A DNA stretch of 64,000 nucleotides from an uncultured Clostridia bacterium (GTDB taxonomy: Bacteria > Bacillota > Clostridia > Lachnospirales > CAMZNU01). Under the pieces are notes generated by a model. The model saw only the letters and a list, made by a program, of their open reading frames with translations, did no database searches and was not told the DNA's origin. Positions 49,647 through 60,529 of this stretch are shown piece by piece. Location of the stretch: NCBI GenBank assembly GCA_947313885.1, contig CAMZNU010000010.1:1-64000 (forward strand), given 5' to 3'. A program made the translations under genes and the position numbers. The stretch's first letter is position 1. Each line of letters opens with the position of its first letter.

Positions 49647-52088
49647 ATGTATAAGTATGCGAAGGTAATAGTAAATGTATCACATAGTGAAGTTGATACT
49701 GTCTATAGTTATGAAATACCAAAAAAATTTAGCGACAAGGTAGAAATAGGTATGAGAGTTATTGTACCATTTGGTTATGGGAATAAAAATATAGAGGGAT
49801 ACGTTGTAAATTTAATAAATGACATAGATATACCAGAAAAAAAAATAAAGTATATATTAGACATACCAGATGAAAAAAAAATATTTACTTTAGAGATGTT
49901 AAGTTTAGCGAAATACATGCGAGAAAAATATTACTGTAATTTTATAGATTGCCTAAACACAATGAAACCACAAGGTATAAAATTTAAAACAGAATATGTT
50001 ATTGAATTAATAGAAGAAACAGAAAAAAAATTAGTAACAGAAAAAGGAAAAGAAGTAATAAAATATTTAAAAGAAAAAGGGCTTAAAGTTTTAGAAGTAG
50101 AAATAATAGAGATATATGGAATTAATATAAAAAGAACATTAAAAAGTTTAGAAAATAAAAATATTGTAAAAAGGACACAATTATCGAAAGTAAAAGACTT
50201 AACACAACGTGTAAAAGTTGCATACTTAAATTATGATATAAACAATTTTTATAACGTTGTTAATAGTGTCCTAGAAAAAGAAGATAGTAAAAGTAAGATA
50301 GTAAAATATTTATTAGAAAACAAAAAAGGACGAGTAATAGATTTAGTAAAAATGTTTTCTAAATCGAAAAGTCCAATAGATACATTAGAGAAATACGGAA
50401 TAATTAAAATAGAAGTAGAAGAAGTTTTAAGAAACATAAATTATTCAATATATAAAGATAGTAGTGAAAAAAAAGTTTTAACAGATGAGCAGGATATGGT
50501 ATGTAATTATATTTTTGAAAAAATAGATAGTAAAAGTAATAAACCAATAGTTATACATGGAGTAACAGGTTCAGGAAAAACAGAAATATACATTCAGTTA
50601 TTAAAGAAAGTGTTAAAAGAAGGTAAAGAAGGTATTTTACTAGTTCCAGAAATTGCATTAACACCACAAACAGTAAGTAGGTTAGTAAATGTTTTTGGGG
50701 ATAAAGTTGGTATAACCCATAGTAGACTATCAGCAGGCGAGAGATATGATGAGTGGAAAAAAGCAAGAGATGGACAAGTATCAATAATGATAGGAGCAAG
50801 GTCAGCAGTATTTTCTCCATTTAAAAACCTTAGAATAATAATAATAGATGAAGAACATGAAAGTACGTATAGGTCGGAGACGACACCTAAGTATGACACT
50901 ATAGAAGTAGCGAGAAAAAGAATGGAAATAAGTAAAGGTACGTTAGTGTTAGGAAGTGCGACGCCTAGTATAAACACATATTACAAATGTGAAACTAATG
51001 AATACGAAATGGTAAAGTTAAATAAAAGAGTTAATAATAGTTTTCCAAATATTGAAATTGTAGATATGCGTGAACAATTAAAAAATGGAAATAAATCTAT
51101 ATTTAGTTGTCAGTTACAAAATAGTATAGAAAAAGCATTAAAAAATAAAGAACAAGTAATATTATTTTTAAACAAACGTGGTGCATCAAACTTTGTTAGT
51201 TGTAGAAGTTGTGGATATGTTTGTACTTGTGATAATTGTGCTGTGAGTTATACATACCATTCATATAAAAATAATTTAATGTGCCATTATTGTGGAAAAG
51301 AAATAGAAAACCCTAAAAATTGTCCGATGTGCGGTTCAAAATATATTAAGCATTTTGGAATAGGAACACAAAAGGTAGAAAATGAAGTAAAAAAAATATT
51401 TGATTGTGAAGTAGTAAGAATGGATTTAGATACTGTAGGTGGAAAAGATAGCCATAGTAAATTATTAGAAAAATTTAGAACTAAAAAAGCAGACGTGTTA
51501 GTAGGTACGCAAATGATAGCAAAAGGTTTAGATTTTGAAAATGTAACAGTAGTGGGAATAATAGCAGGTGATTTATCGATAAATAATGGAGATTTTAAGT
51601 CAGGGGAAAACACATTTCAATTGCTAACACAGGTATCGGGACGTGCGGGACGTGGCAGTAAAAAAGGGGAAGTGTATATACAAACATATAATCCAGAGCA
51701 TTACAGTATAATAAAAGCTAGTGAAAATGATTACGAAGGATTCTATAAACAGGAAATAGGAATAAGAAGAGCTATGAATTATCCGCCATTTAGTAATATT
51801 TTCGTAATATTGGTAATAGGGTCTAGCGAAAAAGAAGTTATAAATTTTTTAAATAATGTTAAAAGCGTACTAGAAATAAATAATATATATGAATATGAAA
51901 TATTAAATCCAACACCAGCAATAGTATCAAAAATCAAAAATAGATATAGATGGAAAATAATAATTAAAGGTGAAGACGAAAAAAAAATCAAAAATTTTGC
52001 TGTAGGAACTATAAAGCAAATAAAAAAAACTAATAACGTAACAAATTTAAATATCAGTTTAAATTTAAATCCTACAGTAATACCGTAA
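49647..52088 (+). CDS. priA: Primosomal protein N' (helicase)
   Basis: GVTGSGKTEIY, DEEHESTYRS, zinc-binding Cys motifs. Confidence 0.97.
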   Translation: MYKYAKVIVNVSHSEVDTVYSYEIPKKFSDKVEIGMRVIVPFGYGNKNIEGYVVNLINDIDIPEKKIKYILDIPDEKKIFTLEMLSLAKYMREKYYCNFIDCLNTMKPQGIKFKTEYVIELIEETEKKLVTEKGKEVIKYLKEKGLKVLEVEIIEIYGINIKRTLKSLENKNIVKRTQLSKVKDLTQRVKVAYLNYDINNFYNVVNSVLEKEDSKSKIVKYLLENKKGRVIDLVKMFSKSKSPIDTLEKYGIIKIEVEEVLRNINYSIYKDSSEKKVLTDEQDMVCNYIFEKIDSKSNKPIVIHGVTGSGKTEIYIQLLKKVLKEGKEGILLVPEIALTPQTVSRLVNVFGDKVGITHSRLSAGERYDEWKKARDGQVSIMIGARSAVFSPFKNLRIIIIDEEHESTYRSETTPKYDTIEVARKRMEISKGTLVLGSATPSINTYYKCETNEYEMVKLNKRVNNSFPNIEIVDMREQLKNGNKSIFSCQLQNSIEKALKNKEQVILFLNKRGASNFVSCRSCGYVCTCDNCAVSYTYHSYKNNLMCHYCGKEIENPKNCPMCGSKYIKHFGIGTQKVENEVKKIFDCEVVRMDLDTVGGKDSHSKLLEKFRTKKADVLVGTQMIAKGLDFENVTVVGIIAGDLSINNGDFKSGENTFQLLTQVSGRAGRGSKKGEVYIQTYNPEHYSIIKASENDYEGFYKQEIGIRRAMNYPPFSNIFVILVIGSSEKEVINFLNNVKSVLEINNIYEYEILNPTPAIVSKIKNRYRWKIIIKGEDEKKIKNFAVGTIKQIKKTNNVTNLNISLNLNPTVIP

Positions 52089-52098
52089 GGAGAATAAA

Positions 52099-52551
52099 AT
52101 GGCTATAAGAGAAATAAGACAAAAAGAAGATGTGGTTTTAAGAAAAATATCAAAAGAGGTAAAAGAGTTTGATAGTAAGTTAGAAATGATATTACAAGAT
52201 ATGGAAGACACAATGATAGAGAAGGAAGGGGTAGGAATAGCGGCTATCCAAATAGGTATATTAAAAAGAATATTTTTAGCAAATATAGATGATAAAATAA
52301 TAGAGTTTATAAATCCGAAAATATTAGAAAAAAAGGGATCACAAATAAATGAAGAAGGTTGTCTAAGTGCAGTAGGGGAAACAGGAAATGTAGAAAGAGC
52401 TACATATATAAAGGTGCAAGCCTATAATAGATTAGGTGAACAATTTATATATGAAGCGGAAGATTTCGAAGCGATAATAATAAGTCATGAATATGATCAT
52501 TTAGATGGTATTTTGTATTTGGATAAAGTGATAGAAAGTGACGAGATATAG
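52099..52551 (+). CDS. def: Peptide deformylase
   Basis: GVGIAAIQIG, EGCLSA, HEYDHLDG. Confidence 0.96.
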   Translation: MAIREIRQKEDVVLRKISKEVKEFDSKLEMILQDMEDTMIEKEGVGIAAIQIGILKRIFLANIDDKIIEFINPKILEKKGSQINEEGCLSAVGETGNVERATYIKVQAYNRLGEQFIYEAEDFEAIIISHEYDHLDGILYLDKVIESDEI

Positions 52552-52560
52552 GAGAACGAT

Positions 52561-53511
52561 ATGAAAATAGTATTTATGGGTACTCCAGACTTTGCAGTAC
52601 CGTCATTAGAAAAACTAATAGAGAAGCATAAAGTAGAATTAATAATAACACAACCAGATAGACCAAATAGAAGAGGCAAAAAAATTTCTTTTACACCAGT
52701 AAAAGAAATAGGATTAAAAAATGACATCGAAATATACCAACCGAAAAATTTAAAAGGTATTGATACGATAAAAAAGTTAAAAAAAATAAATGCGGATGTA
52801 TTTATAGTAATAGCTTATGGGCAAATTTTATCAGAAGAAATTTTACAAATACCAACGTATGGCTGTTTAAATGTACATGGAAGTATATTACCAAAATACA
52901 GAGGTGCAGCGCCTATACACTATGCGGTAAAAAATGGTGATGAAGAAACTGGTGTAACAATAATGTATATGGATAAAGGGCTAGATACAGGAGACATTAT
53001 AAAAATAGGTAAAATGAGTATATCGGCTAAACAAAATACAGGTGACGTACATGATGAAATGATGGAGTTAGGAAGTGAAGTGTTATTAGAAGTGCTAGAA
53101 GAAATAGAAAATGGTACAGTAAAAAGAGTTAAGCAAAATGATGAGAAGGCGACATTTACAAGTAAAATAAGTAAAGAAGAAGGACATATAAATTTCAATA
53201 AAACATCAGAAGAAGTATTAAATTTAGTTAGAGGGATGACACCATATCCGTCGGCATATACTATTTTAAATGATAAAAAATATAAAATAGGCGAAGTTGA
53301 AATAGTTGACGATGTGGAATTAAAAACAATAGAAGCTACAAACAATAGTAAAACAAATGGAGAAATAATTAAAAGTGAAGAAGAAATAATAGTTAAATGT
53401 AAGGGAGGAGGGATAAGAGTTAAAAAAATACAAAAACCAGGAAGTAAAATGATGTTAGTGAAAGATTTTTTAAGAGGAAATAAAATAGAAAAAGGAACAG
53501 TGTTAATTTAA
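52561..53511 (+). CDS. fmt: Methionyl-tRNA formyltransferase
   Basis: VHGSILPKYRGAAPIHYAV. Confidence 0.97.
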   Translation: MKIVFMGTPDFAVPSLEKLIEKHKVELIITQPDRPNRRGKKISFTPVKEIGLKNDIEIYQPKNLKGIDTIKKLKKINADVFIVIAYGQILSEEILQIPTYGCLNVHGSILPKYRGAAPIHYAVKNGDEETGVTIMYMDKGLDTGDIIKIGKMSISAKQNTGDVHDEMMELGSEVLLEVLEEIENGTVKRVKQNDEKATFTSKISKEEGHINFNKTSEEVLNLVRGMTPYPSAYTILNDKKYKIGEVEIVDDVELKTIEATNNSKTNGEIIKSEEEIIVKCKGGGIRVKKIQKPGSKMMLVKDFLRGNKIEKGTVLI

Positions 53512-53523
53512 AAGGAGGAAATT

Positions 53524-54219
53524 ATGTTTTATATGTATACAAGCACATCGATGGAAGTATGGTTATTTGTCTTATTGCCAGCATTTATGTTTGCGTTATA
53601 TGCGCAGTCAAACATTAAAAGTACGTTTAATAAATATTCAAAAATAAATAATAAAAGAGGTTTAACAGGAGCAGAAGTTGCAAAATTACTATTAGAAGCA
53701 AATGGAATATATGATGTAGAAGTTGAGTATGTAAAAGGTAATTTATCAGATCATTATGATCCAAGAAATAAAGTTATTAGACTATCAGATGCGGTATATG
53801 GAAGTAGATCACTAGCAGGCATTGGAGTAGCGGCACATGAAACAGGACATGCAATTCAGCACAACGAAAGTTATGGTCCATTAGCATTAAGACATATGAT
53901 ATTACCGATGGCACAAATAGGTGGAAGTTTAGCGATGCCAATATTTTTTGCAGGTTTTTTCATAACGCCAGATCTTTTGTATGTAGGTATAATATTATTT
54001 ACATTTACGATAATGTTTCAATTAGTTACATTACCAGTTGAATTTAATGCATCAAATCGTGCTATGAAAATATTAAGTAAAGAAAATATAATAGAAAAAG
54101 ATGAAATAGCACCAGCAAGAAAAGTGTTAAATGCAGCAGCATTAACATATGTAGCGGGAGTTGTTACGGCGGTGGCACAACTAATAAGATTATTAGTGAT
54201 AGCTAACGATAGAAGATAA
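53524..54219 (+). CDS. Zinc metallopeptidase, YugP family
   Basis: GVAAHETGHAIQH. Confidence 0.92.
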   Translation: MFYMYTSTSMEVWLFVLLPAFMFALYAQSNIKSTFNKYSKINNKRGLTGAEVAKLLLEANGIYDVEVEYVKGNLSDHYDPRNKVIRLSDAVYGSRSLAGIGVAAHETGHAIQHNESYGPLALRHMILPMAQIGGSLAMPIFFAGFFITPDLLYVGIILFTFTIMFQLVTLPVEFNASNRAMKILSKENIIEKDEIAPARKVLNAAALTYVAGVVTAVAQLIRLLVIANDRR

Positions 54220-54240
54220 ATCCTATATTAGGAGAATATA

Positions 54241-55185
54241 ATGATAAATGTATACCTAACAGAATCAGGCAAAATAGTAGAAAAAGAATATAAAAAGAAT
54301 ATAGAAAGTGGTAGTTGGGTATGTTTAACAAATCCAACTATAGAAGAAATGAAGTTTATAGAAGATAAATATAATTTAGAAGAAACATTTATAACGGCGG
54401 CATTAGATGAGGAAGAAATGTCTAGAACAGAGTATGATGAAGATAATGGAAGTACATTAATAATTATGAATTTTCCAATAATAATTAAGGAAGAAACAAA
54501 CAATATATATAAAACGATACCTCTTGGAATAATACATACAGAAGATGTAATAATAACGATATGTTTACAAGATAATGCAGTATATAATTTTTTTAAGAGG
54601 AATAAAAATAAAAGTATAGATACAAAAAAAAAATCTAGATTTATATTGCAAATAGCATATAGAATACACACATATTTTTTAACGTATTTAAGACAAATAG
54701 AAAAAGAAGGTAACCATATAGAAGATGGGATAGAGAAAGTGACAAAAAACCAAGCTATATTACATTTATTAGATTTGCAAAAAAGTTTAGTTTTTTTCTC
54801 CACGTCGTTAAGTTCTAATGAGTTAGTACTAAGAAGAATAAAAAGGTTACAATTTATAACGCAGTACGATGAAGATGAGGAATTACTAGAAGATACTATA
54901 ATAGAAAACAAACAAGCAATAGATACAGCAAAAATATATAGTAGTATTTTAAAAAGTACGATGGAAGCAATTTCATCTATTATAAATAATAATATGAACA
55001 TAGTGATGAAATCACTAACAGTATTAACGATGGTATTATCGTTACCAACAATGGTATACAGTTGGTATGGGATGAACGTTAGCTTACCATACATGAATAA
55101 TGAATTCGCATATGTATGGATAACATTAGTATCGCTAATACCATTAATAATAGTAGTCTATTTATCAAAAAAACGTTTAATATAA
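54241..55185 (+). CDS. corA: CorA-family divalent cation transporter
   Basis: C-terminal YGMNV motif followed by second TM. Confidence 0.93.
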   Translation: MINVYLTESGKIVEKEYKKNIESGSWVCLTNPTIEEMKFIEDKYNLEETFITAALDEEEMSRTEYDEDNGSTLIIMNFPIIIKEETNNIYKTIPLGIIHTEDVIITICLQDNAVYNFFKRNKNKSIDTKKKSRFILQIAYRIHTYFLTYLRQIEKEGNHIEDGIEKVTKNQAILHLLDLQKSLVFFSTSLSSNELVLRRIKRLQFITQYDEDEELLEDTIIENKQAIDTAKIYSSILKSTMEAISSIINNNMNIVMKSLTVLTMVLSLPTMVYSWYGMNVSLPYMNNEFAYVWITLVSLIPLIIVVYLSKKRLI

Positions 55186-55195
55186 GGAGAAAATA

Positions 55196-55594
55196 ATGGT
55201 TGCTAACTGTTTGAAATGTAGAAAAATATTTAACAAAATCAAAAGTCCAATTTGCCCAGAGTGTCAAAAGAAAGAAGAGGAGTTATTTGATGCAGTACGC
55301 TTATTTATAAAAGAAAATCCAAATACAAGTATGGAAGAAGTAATAGAAGAAACAGGCGTTACAAAAAAGAAAATTATTAAGTGGATAAAAGAAAAAAAAT
55401 TAGATTTAGTATTAACAGGTGAAAATGCTATTAGATGTTCTAAGTGTGGAGTTGTAATATCATCAGGCAATATATGTGAAAAGTGTTCAAAATCATTTAT
55501 AGATACAGTAAATTCTTTGCAAAGTAAAGTAGTTGTTGAAAAAGAAAAAAGGTTAAGCCATGCTATGGAAACAGCAAAAAGAAGAAGAAAATAA
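55196..55594 (+). CDS. Zinc-ribbon / HTH protein (YvyF/TIGR03826-like)
   Basis: CLKCRKIF..CPEC, central HTH-like EEVIEETGVTKKKIIKWI, CSKCGVVISSGNICEKC. Confidence 0.75.
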   Translation: MVANCLKCRKIFNKIKSPICPECQKKEEELFDAVRLFIKENPNTSMEEVIEETGVTKKKIIKWIKEKKLDLVLTGENAIRCSKCGVVISSGNICEKCSKSFIDTVNSLQSKVVVEKEKRLSHAMETAKRRRK

Positions 55595-55633
55595 AAAAGA
55601 TGACTTCTATTTTTTTAGAAGTCATCTTTTTTA
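55594..55633. terminator. Bidirectional terminator
   Basis: AAAAAGATGACTTCTATTTTTTTAGAAGTCATCTTTTTT. Confidence 0.85.
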
Positions 55634-56797
55634 TTTCTTGCTAATAAGATCAAAAACATTTGCATTACATGAAAAACATCGGGTAGTTTTTAATTTTTCG
55701 ATAGTTTTAATTTTTTCTGAAAACCCTATGGTAAAAAGTTCTTTACAGTTTTTACACTTGTAAGTTCTAATAGTTTTACGTATTTCGCCGGTGTACAAAT
55801 CATCTCCATAGACATCATCAATAATAAGTGAATAATTAGGAGTAGTAGTTAGACAAATCATTTGACTAAAACCGCCTATAATTTTAGCGCCTTCATAAAA
55901 ATTAAAATGTTTATGAATTTCAGTAATAACTAAACCTAAATCGTTAAAGGATTTTTGCATTTCTAAAGTTACTTTAGGTTGTTTGTTGGCAAAAGAGAAA
56001 AAAACGTTTAGATTACCTTCATTTTTTAACATATATAACCCTCTAGATAAAAATAATTTAAGCCCTTCTATAGTATAGGGAGGATCTGTAAATAAACAAT
56101 CAAAGGTATTAACTAATGAGGATGGTGGCAATTGCCTAGCATCATATTTAATAGTAGTAATATTTAAACTTATATCTGTGTTAATAGAATTAATGTAATT
56201 TAAAATGCGGTCATCAATATCAACAACAGTAATGTTGGATTTATTATTTTCTTTAGAATTAAATAGACGCATAGTAAGTAGGGCAATACTTATAGATATT
56301 AAATCATCATCACCAAAACATAAAATATTTTTTCCGATCAGACTATTTTTTTGTAAAGCTAAGACAGCTCTTTTTAAACTAGTAGATGGCGTACATTTAG
56401 ATTGATCTAGTTCAACATCGACAATAGGTCTCTCATCGAGTAATTTTTTAATTATGCTTAGTTCAGGTGCTAAGAGATTTTCAAAATCATCAATATTGCC
56501 TTGAAGTTTGTTATAGAGGTCAAGATCAAAATTTTCATATTGAAGAGTTTTAGTAACGTATTCAAAACCTTTTTTCGTAAGCTTTATACCACAATCTTGT
56601 TTTACGATATCAATTTTTTTAAATTCATTTTTTATTGCAGATACGACGGGGATAGGCAATAATAGAAATTTTGCAATTTCTTTATTTGAAATACCGTTGT
56701 TAATATATATAAGAAATAGAATATTTTCTATAACTTGCACGTCTTCAGATAAATTAACTTTCTCGCGAATTTCTTTTAATAGTTTGATAATAAACAC
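55631..56797 (-). CDS. BpsA-like branched-polyamine synthase family protein with C-terminal zinc ribbon
   Basis: N-terminal winged helix, FGDDDLISISIALL, LFTDPPYT methyltransferase-like motif, CKNCKELF..CFSCNA. Confidence 0.8.
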   Translation of the reverse strand: MFIIKLLKEIREKVNLSEDVQVIENILFLIYINNGISNKEIAKFLLLPIPVVSAIKNEFKKIDIVKQDCGIKLTKKGFEYVTKTLQYENFDLDLYNKLQGNIDDFENLLAPELSIIKKLLDERPIVDVELDQSKCTPSTSLKRAVLALQKNSLIGKNILCFGDDDLISISIALLTMRLFNSKENNKSNITVVDIDDRILNYINSINTDISLNITTIKYDARQLPPSSLVNTFDCLFTDPPYTIEGLKLFLSRGLYMLKNEGNLNVFFSFANKQPKVTLEMQKSFNDLGLVITEIHKHFNFYEGAKIIGGFSQMICLTTTPNYSLIIDDVYGDDLYTGEIRKTIRTYKCKNCKELFTIGFSEKIKTIEKLKTTRCFSCNANVFDLISKK

Positions 56798-56968
56798 TCC
56801 TTCATAATAATTTAAATAATTTAATTTATTATATCATAAAAATATTAACTATTAAAAATTGCGGAAAATAAAAATAAGTTATGAAAAATGAAGAGTTAAA
56901 TAAAGTTTTATATAACTTGCTAAAAATATAATACTATTGTAATATATTTTTTAAATAGTATTATATTA

Positions 56969-58408
56969 ATGAGGGTGAAAATGGAAAATAAAAAAATGGG
57001 AAACTATATAGAAAGAATAAAGATGTATTTTATGAAACAAACTCCAAGTCAAACAGTAATAATTAGTTTTTTAATGTTTGTAGGATTAGGTACAGTATTA
57101 TTAATGTTACCTATATCAAATGCAAAAGGTGAATGGACAGGGATATACGATGCACTATTTACAGCGGTATCGGCTGTGTGTGTTACGGGGTTAGTCGTTG
57201 TGAATACATTTGAATATTGGTCATTGTTTGGAAAAATTGTATTATTAATTTTAATACAAGTAGGCGGACTAGGGTTTATGACTATACTTACGTTTATATA
57301 TATATCAATAGGTAGAAAGATAACGTTAAAAGAAAGGTTAATAATACAATCTACTTTTAATAAGTCTACAATAGACGGAATGATAAGATTAACACTAAGA
57401 GCAATTAGGGGAACGTTATTAATTGAGTTAGTAGCTGGTATAATGTTATCAATATTTTTTTATTATGATAGAGATATAAATGTTATGACGTCTATATGGT
57501 ATGGGACATTCCATGCTGTATCGGCATTTTGCAATGCAGGATTTGACATATTAGGCGATAATAGTTTAATGAGATACGATACAAATTTATTTACTAATAT
57601 AGTATTTTCAACGTTAATAGTATTAGGAGGTTTAGGATTTGTAGTTTGGGATGACTTTATAGTAAAAGTACTAAAGAGTAAGAAAAAAATAACTATGAAA
57701 AAAAAATATTCTAGTTTAACGTTGCATAGTAAAATAGTCATATCAACTACATTTTATTTAATATTATCAGGTATGCTATTTACATTTGCTTTAGAATTTA
57801 ATAATAGTGAAACGATAGGAAATTATAGTTTGTATGGAAAAGCAATAACATCATTTTTTCAATCGATAACATTAAGAACAGCAGGATTTAACACTATAAA
57901 TTTAAGTGCTTTAAATGATGGAACTAAATTTATTTATATAATTTATATGTTAATAGGAGGATCACCAGGAGGAACAGCAGGGGGATTAAAAACAGTAACG
58001 TTTGCGGTTATAGTAATAAGTGTATTGTCATCAAACTTAGGTAAAGAAAAAGCGGAATGTTTTAAAAGAGAGATACCATTATCGGTACTTCAAAAATCAT
58101 TATCAATACTTGGCATGTACACATTTACATTAGTTGCAGGAACAGTATTGTTATCGGTAACAGAAGTAGAGATGTTAAATAGTTTTAATTTTATAGATTT
58201 ATTATTTGAGACGGCATCGGCGCTAGGGACAGTGGGAGTTACAGTTGGAATAACGAGTGAGTTAACAAATATAGGTAAAATAATAGTAAGTATAATAATG
58301 TTTTTAGGAAGGTTAGGACCGATAACGATAGGAGTAGCGCTTACGATAAAACAAAGTACGAAAGTAAATAAATTAGACTTCCCAGAAGAAGAAGTGTTAG
58401 TAGGTTAA
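56969..58408 (+). CDS. ktrB: TrkH/KtrB-family potassium uptake protein
   Basis: TAVSAVCVTGLVV, GGSPGGTAGGLKT. Confidence 0.94.
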   Translation: MRVKMENKKMGNYIERIKMYFMKQTPSQTVIISFLMFVGLGTVLLMLPISNAKGEWTGIYDALFTAVSAVCVTGLVVVNTFEYWSLFGKIVLLILIQVGGLGFMTILTFIYISIGRKITLKERLIIQSTFNKSTIDGMIRLTLRAIRGTLLIELVAGIMLSIFFYYDRDINVMTSIWYGTFHAVSAFCNAGFDILGDNSLMRYDTNLFTNIVFSTLIVLGGLGFVVWDDFIVKVLKSKKKITMKKKYSSLTLHSKIVISTTFYLILSGMLFTFALEFNNSETIGNYSLYGKAITSFFQSITLRTAGFNTINLSALNDGTKFIYIIYMLIGGSPGGTAGGLKTVTFAVIVISVLSSNLGKEKAECFKREIPLSVLQKSLSILGMYTFTLVAGTVLLSVTEVEMLNSFNFIDLLFETASALGTVGVTVGITSELTNIGKIIVSIIMFLGRLGPITIGVALTIKQSTKVNKLDFPEEEVLVG

Positions 58409-58433
58409 GAGTAATGTTATTAAGGAGAATAAG

Positions 58434-59099
58434 ATGAAAAAAAGACAATTTATAATATTAGGATTAGGAAGATTTGGAAATAGTGTAATAGATGTGTTGA
58501 TAGAACATGGATATGATATTTTGGCTGTAGATAAAAGGAAAGAAGCAGTACAAAGCATGGCTACAAAAGTAACGCACGTAATACAAGGTGATGTTAGGGA
58601 AGATGGTACATTAGACAGGTTAGGATTTAATAATTTTGATGTAGCGGTAATATCGATAGGAAGAGATATGGAAGCTAGTATAATGTCGATAATGAAAGCG
58701 AAAGAAGAAGGGGTAGGATTTGTAATTGCAAAAGCAGAAACTGTTGTGCAAAAAAAAATATTAGAAAGAATAGGGGCGGATAGAGTTGTGTTACCAGATA
58801 AGGAGATGGGGACACGTGTAGCAACAAATTTAATAACAACAACAGTATTAGATTTTATAACGCTATCAGACGAATTTTCGATAGCGGAAATAGAACCATT
58901 AAATAAATGGTGTGGGAAAACATTAATAAATGCAAATATAAGAGGAGATAATGGCTTAAACGTAGTAGCTATAAAAAGAGGAAAAAAAACGATAGTGTCA
59001 CCAGACCCGAATATAGAAATAGGAAAAGAAGATATATTGGTAGTAATAGGTGAAAACAAGAACTTGCAGTTAGTGAAAGAAAATGATGAAGATATGTAA
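58434..59099 (+). CDS. ktrA: TrkA/KtrA-family potassium uptake regulatory protein
   Basis: ILGLGRFGNSVIDVL RCK N + C domains. Confidence 0.94.
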   Translation: MKKRQFIILGLGRFGNSVIDVLIEHGYDILAVDKRKEAVQSMATKVTHVIQGDVREDGTLDRLGFNNFDVAVISIGRDMEASIMSIMKAKEEGVGFVIAKAETVVQKKILERIGADRVVLPDKEMGTRVATNLITTTVLDFITLSDEFSIAEIEPLNKWCGKTLINANIRGDNGLNVVAIKRGKKTIVSPDPNIEIGKEDILVVIGENKNLQLVKENDEDM

Positions 59100-59127
59100 A
59101 AGCAAAGAGATAAACTAGGTGATATAA

Positions 59128-59895
59128 ATGATAAATAGTATAGATAATAAAAAAATGAAGTTAGTAAAAAGTTTAAATCAAAAAAAATATAGAGATAAAG
59201 AAAACAAATTTGTAATAGAAGGTAGTAGATTTATAAATGAAATACCTAAGAAAATAAAAGTAATATTTACATTAGTGTCAGAAAGCTTTAAAAATAAAAA
59301 TGATATTGATAAATATGAATCAGTAGAAATAGTAGGAGATGATATTTTTAATAAAATAACGGATACAAAAAATACACAAGGAATATTAGCTGTATGTGAA
59401 AAATATAAATATAAAATAGATGATTTATATAGTGTTAAAAATGATTATGTTATTTTAGGAGATAAAATAACAGACCCAGGAAATTTAGGGACAATAATAA
59501 GAACAGCAGAAGCAAGCGGGGCAGACTATATAGTATTATCAAAAGGGTGTGTAGATATATATAATCAAAAAGTTATTAGATCTACAGCAGGAAGTGTATT
59601 AAATATTCCTATAATAGAAGATGTAAATTTAGAAGAAGTAATAAAAAAATTAAAAAATGACGATGTTAAAATAATAGGGTCACATTTAAGTAGTAAAAAA
59701 TATCATATAGATTGCAATATGAAAAACAAATGTGGTATAGTAATAGGTAACGAGGCGAATGGTATGAGTGATGAAATAACAAATTTATGTGATGAGTTGG
59801 TAATAATACCTATGATAGGAAAAGTAGAATCATTAAATGCGTCGGTAGCAAGCGGAATATTAATGTATGAATTGATAAGACAAAGAGGAGAATAA
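59128..59895 (+). CDS. SpoU/TrmH-family RNA 2'-O-methyltransferase
   Basis: DPGNLGTIIRTAEASGAD, VIGNEANGMSDEI, SLNASVASGILMYE. Confidence 0.94.
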   Translation: MINSIDNKKMKLVKSLNQKKYRDKENKFVIEGSRFINEIPKKIKVIFTLVSESFKNKNDIDKYESVEIVGDDIFNKITDTKNTQGILAVCEKYKYKIDDLYSVKNDYVILGDKITDPGNLGTIIRTAEASGADYIVLSKGCVDIYNQKVIRSTAGSVLNIPIIEDVNLEEVIKKLKNDDVKIIGSHLSSKKYHIDCNMKNKCGIVIGNEANGMSDEITNLCDELVIIPMIGKVESLNASVASGILMYELIRQRGE

Positions 59896-59896
59896 T

Positions 59897-60415
59897 ATGA
59901 AAAATCCAATAGTAACTATAGAAACAGAAAGATTTGGAACTATGAAATTAGAGTTATATCCAGAAATTGCACCTAATACAGTAAATAACTTTATATCGCT
60001 AGTTAAAAAAGGATATTATGACGGCTTAATATTTCATAGAGTAATAGCAGGGTTTATGATACAAAGCGGATGTCCAGATGGTACAGGAATGGGAAACCCA
60101 GGATATAGTATAGCAGGTGAGTTTACAAACAATGGTTTTGAAAATAATTTAAACCATGATCCAGGGGTTATATCGATGGCAAGATCACAAATGAAAGATT
60201 CAGCAGGTTCACAATTTTTCTTAATGCATAAAGATTCACCACATTTAAATGGTGAGTATGCAGGTTTTGGGAAAGTAATAGAAGGATTAGACATAGTAGA
60301 TGAAATAGCTAATGTAAAAAAAGATTGGGGCGATAAACCAGTGGACGACGTAGTAATTTCAAAAATGACAGTAGATTGTCAAGGTGTAGAGTATGATGAG
60401 CCTAAAAAAGTTTAA
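59897..60415 (+). CDS. Cyclophilin-type peptidyl-prolyl isomerase
   Basis: FHRVIAGFMIQSGCPDGTG, GSQFFLM. Confidence 0.96.
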   Translation: MKNPIVTIETERFGTMKLELYPEIAPNTVNNFISLVKKGYYDGLIFHRVIAGFMIQSGCPDGTGMGNPGYSIAGEFTNNGFENNLNHDPGVISMARSQMKDSAGSQFFLMHKDSPHLNGEYAGFGKVIEGLDIVDEIANVKKDWGDKPVDDVVISKMTVDCQGVEYDEPKKV

Positions 60416-60447
60416 CACATTGTAAATTAAATAGGTTGTGTAAAACA

Positions 60448-60474
60448 AAAAAAGGGCTAAGCCCTTTTTTTGTT
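60448..60474 (+). terminator. Terminator
   Basis: AAAAAAAGGGCTAAGCCCTTTTTTTG. Confidence 0.85.
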
Positions 60475-60529
60475 ATCTGTTGTAAACAATAAAAATATAA
60501 AATAAAATTTTAAATTTTAAGGGGGATGT

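Noticed and set aside
54228-55094. 288-aa minus-strand ORF
   Set aside because: Lies antisense to corA; low-complexity Ile/Ser/Leu-rich product created by AT-rich, purine-skewed coding.
58397-59059. 220-aa minus-strand ORF
   Set aside because: Antisense to ktrA; no RBS or recognisable domain.
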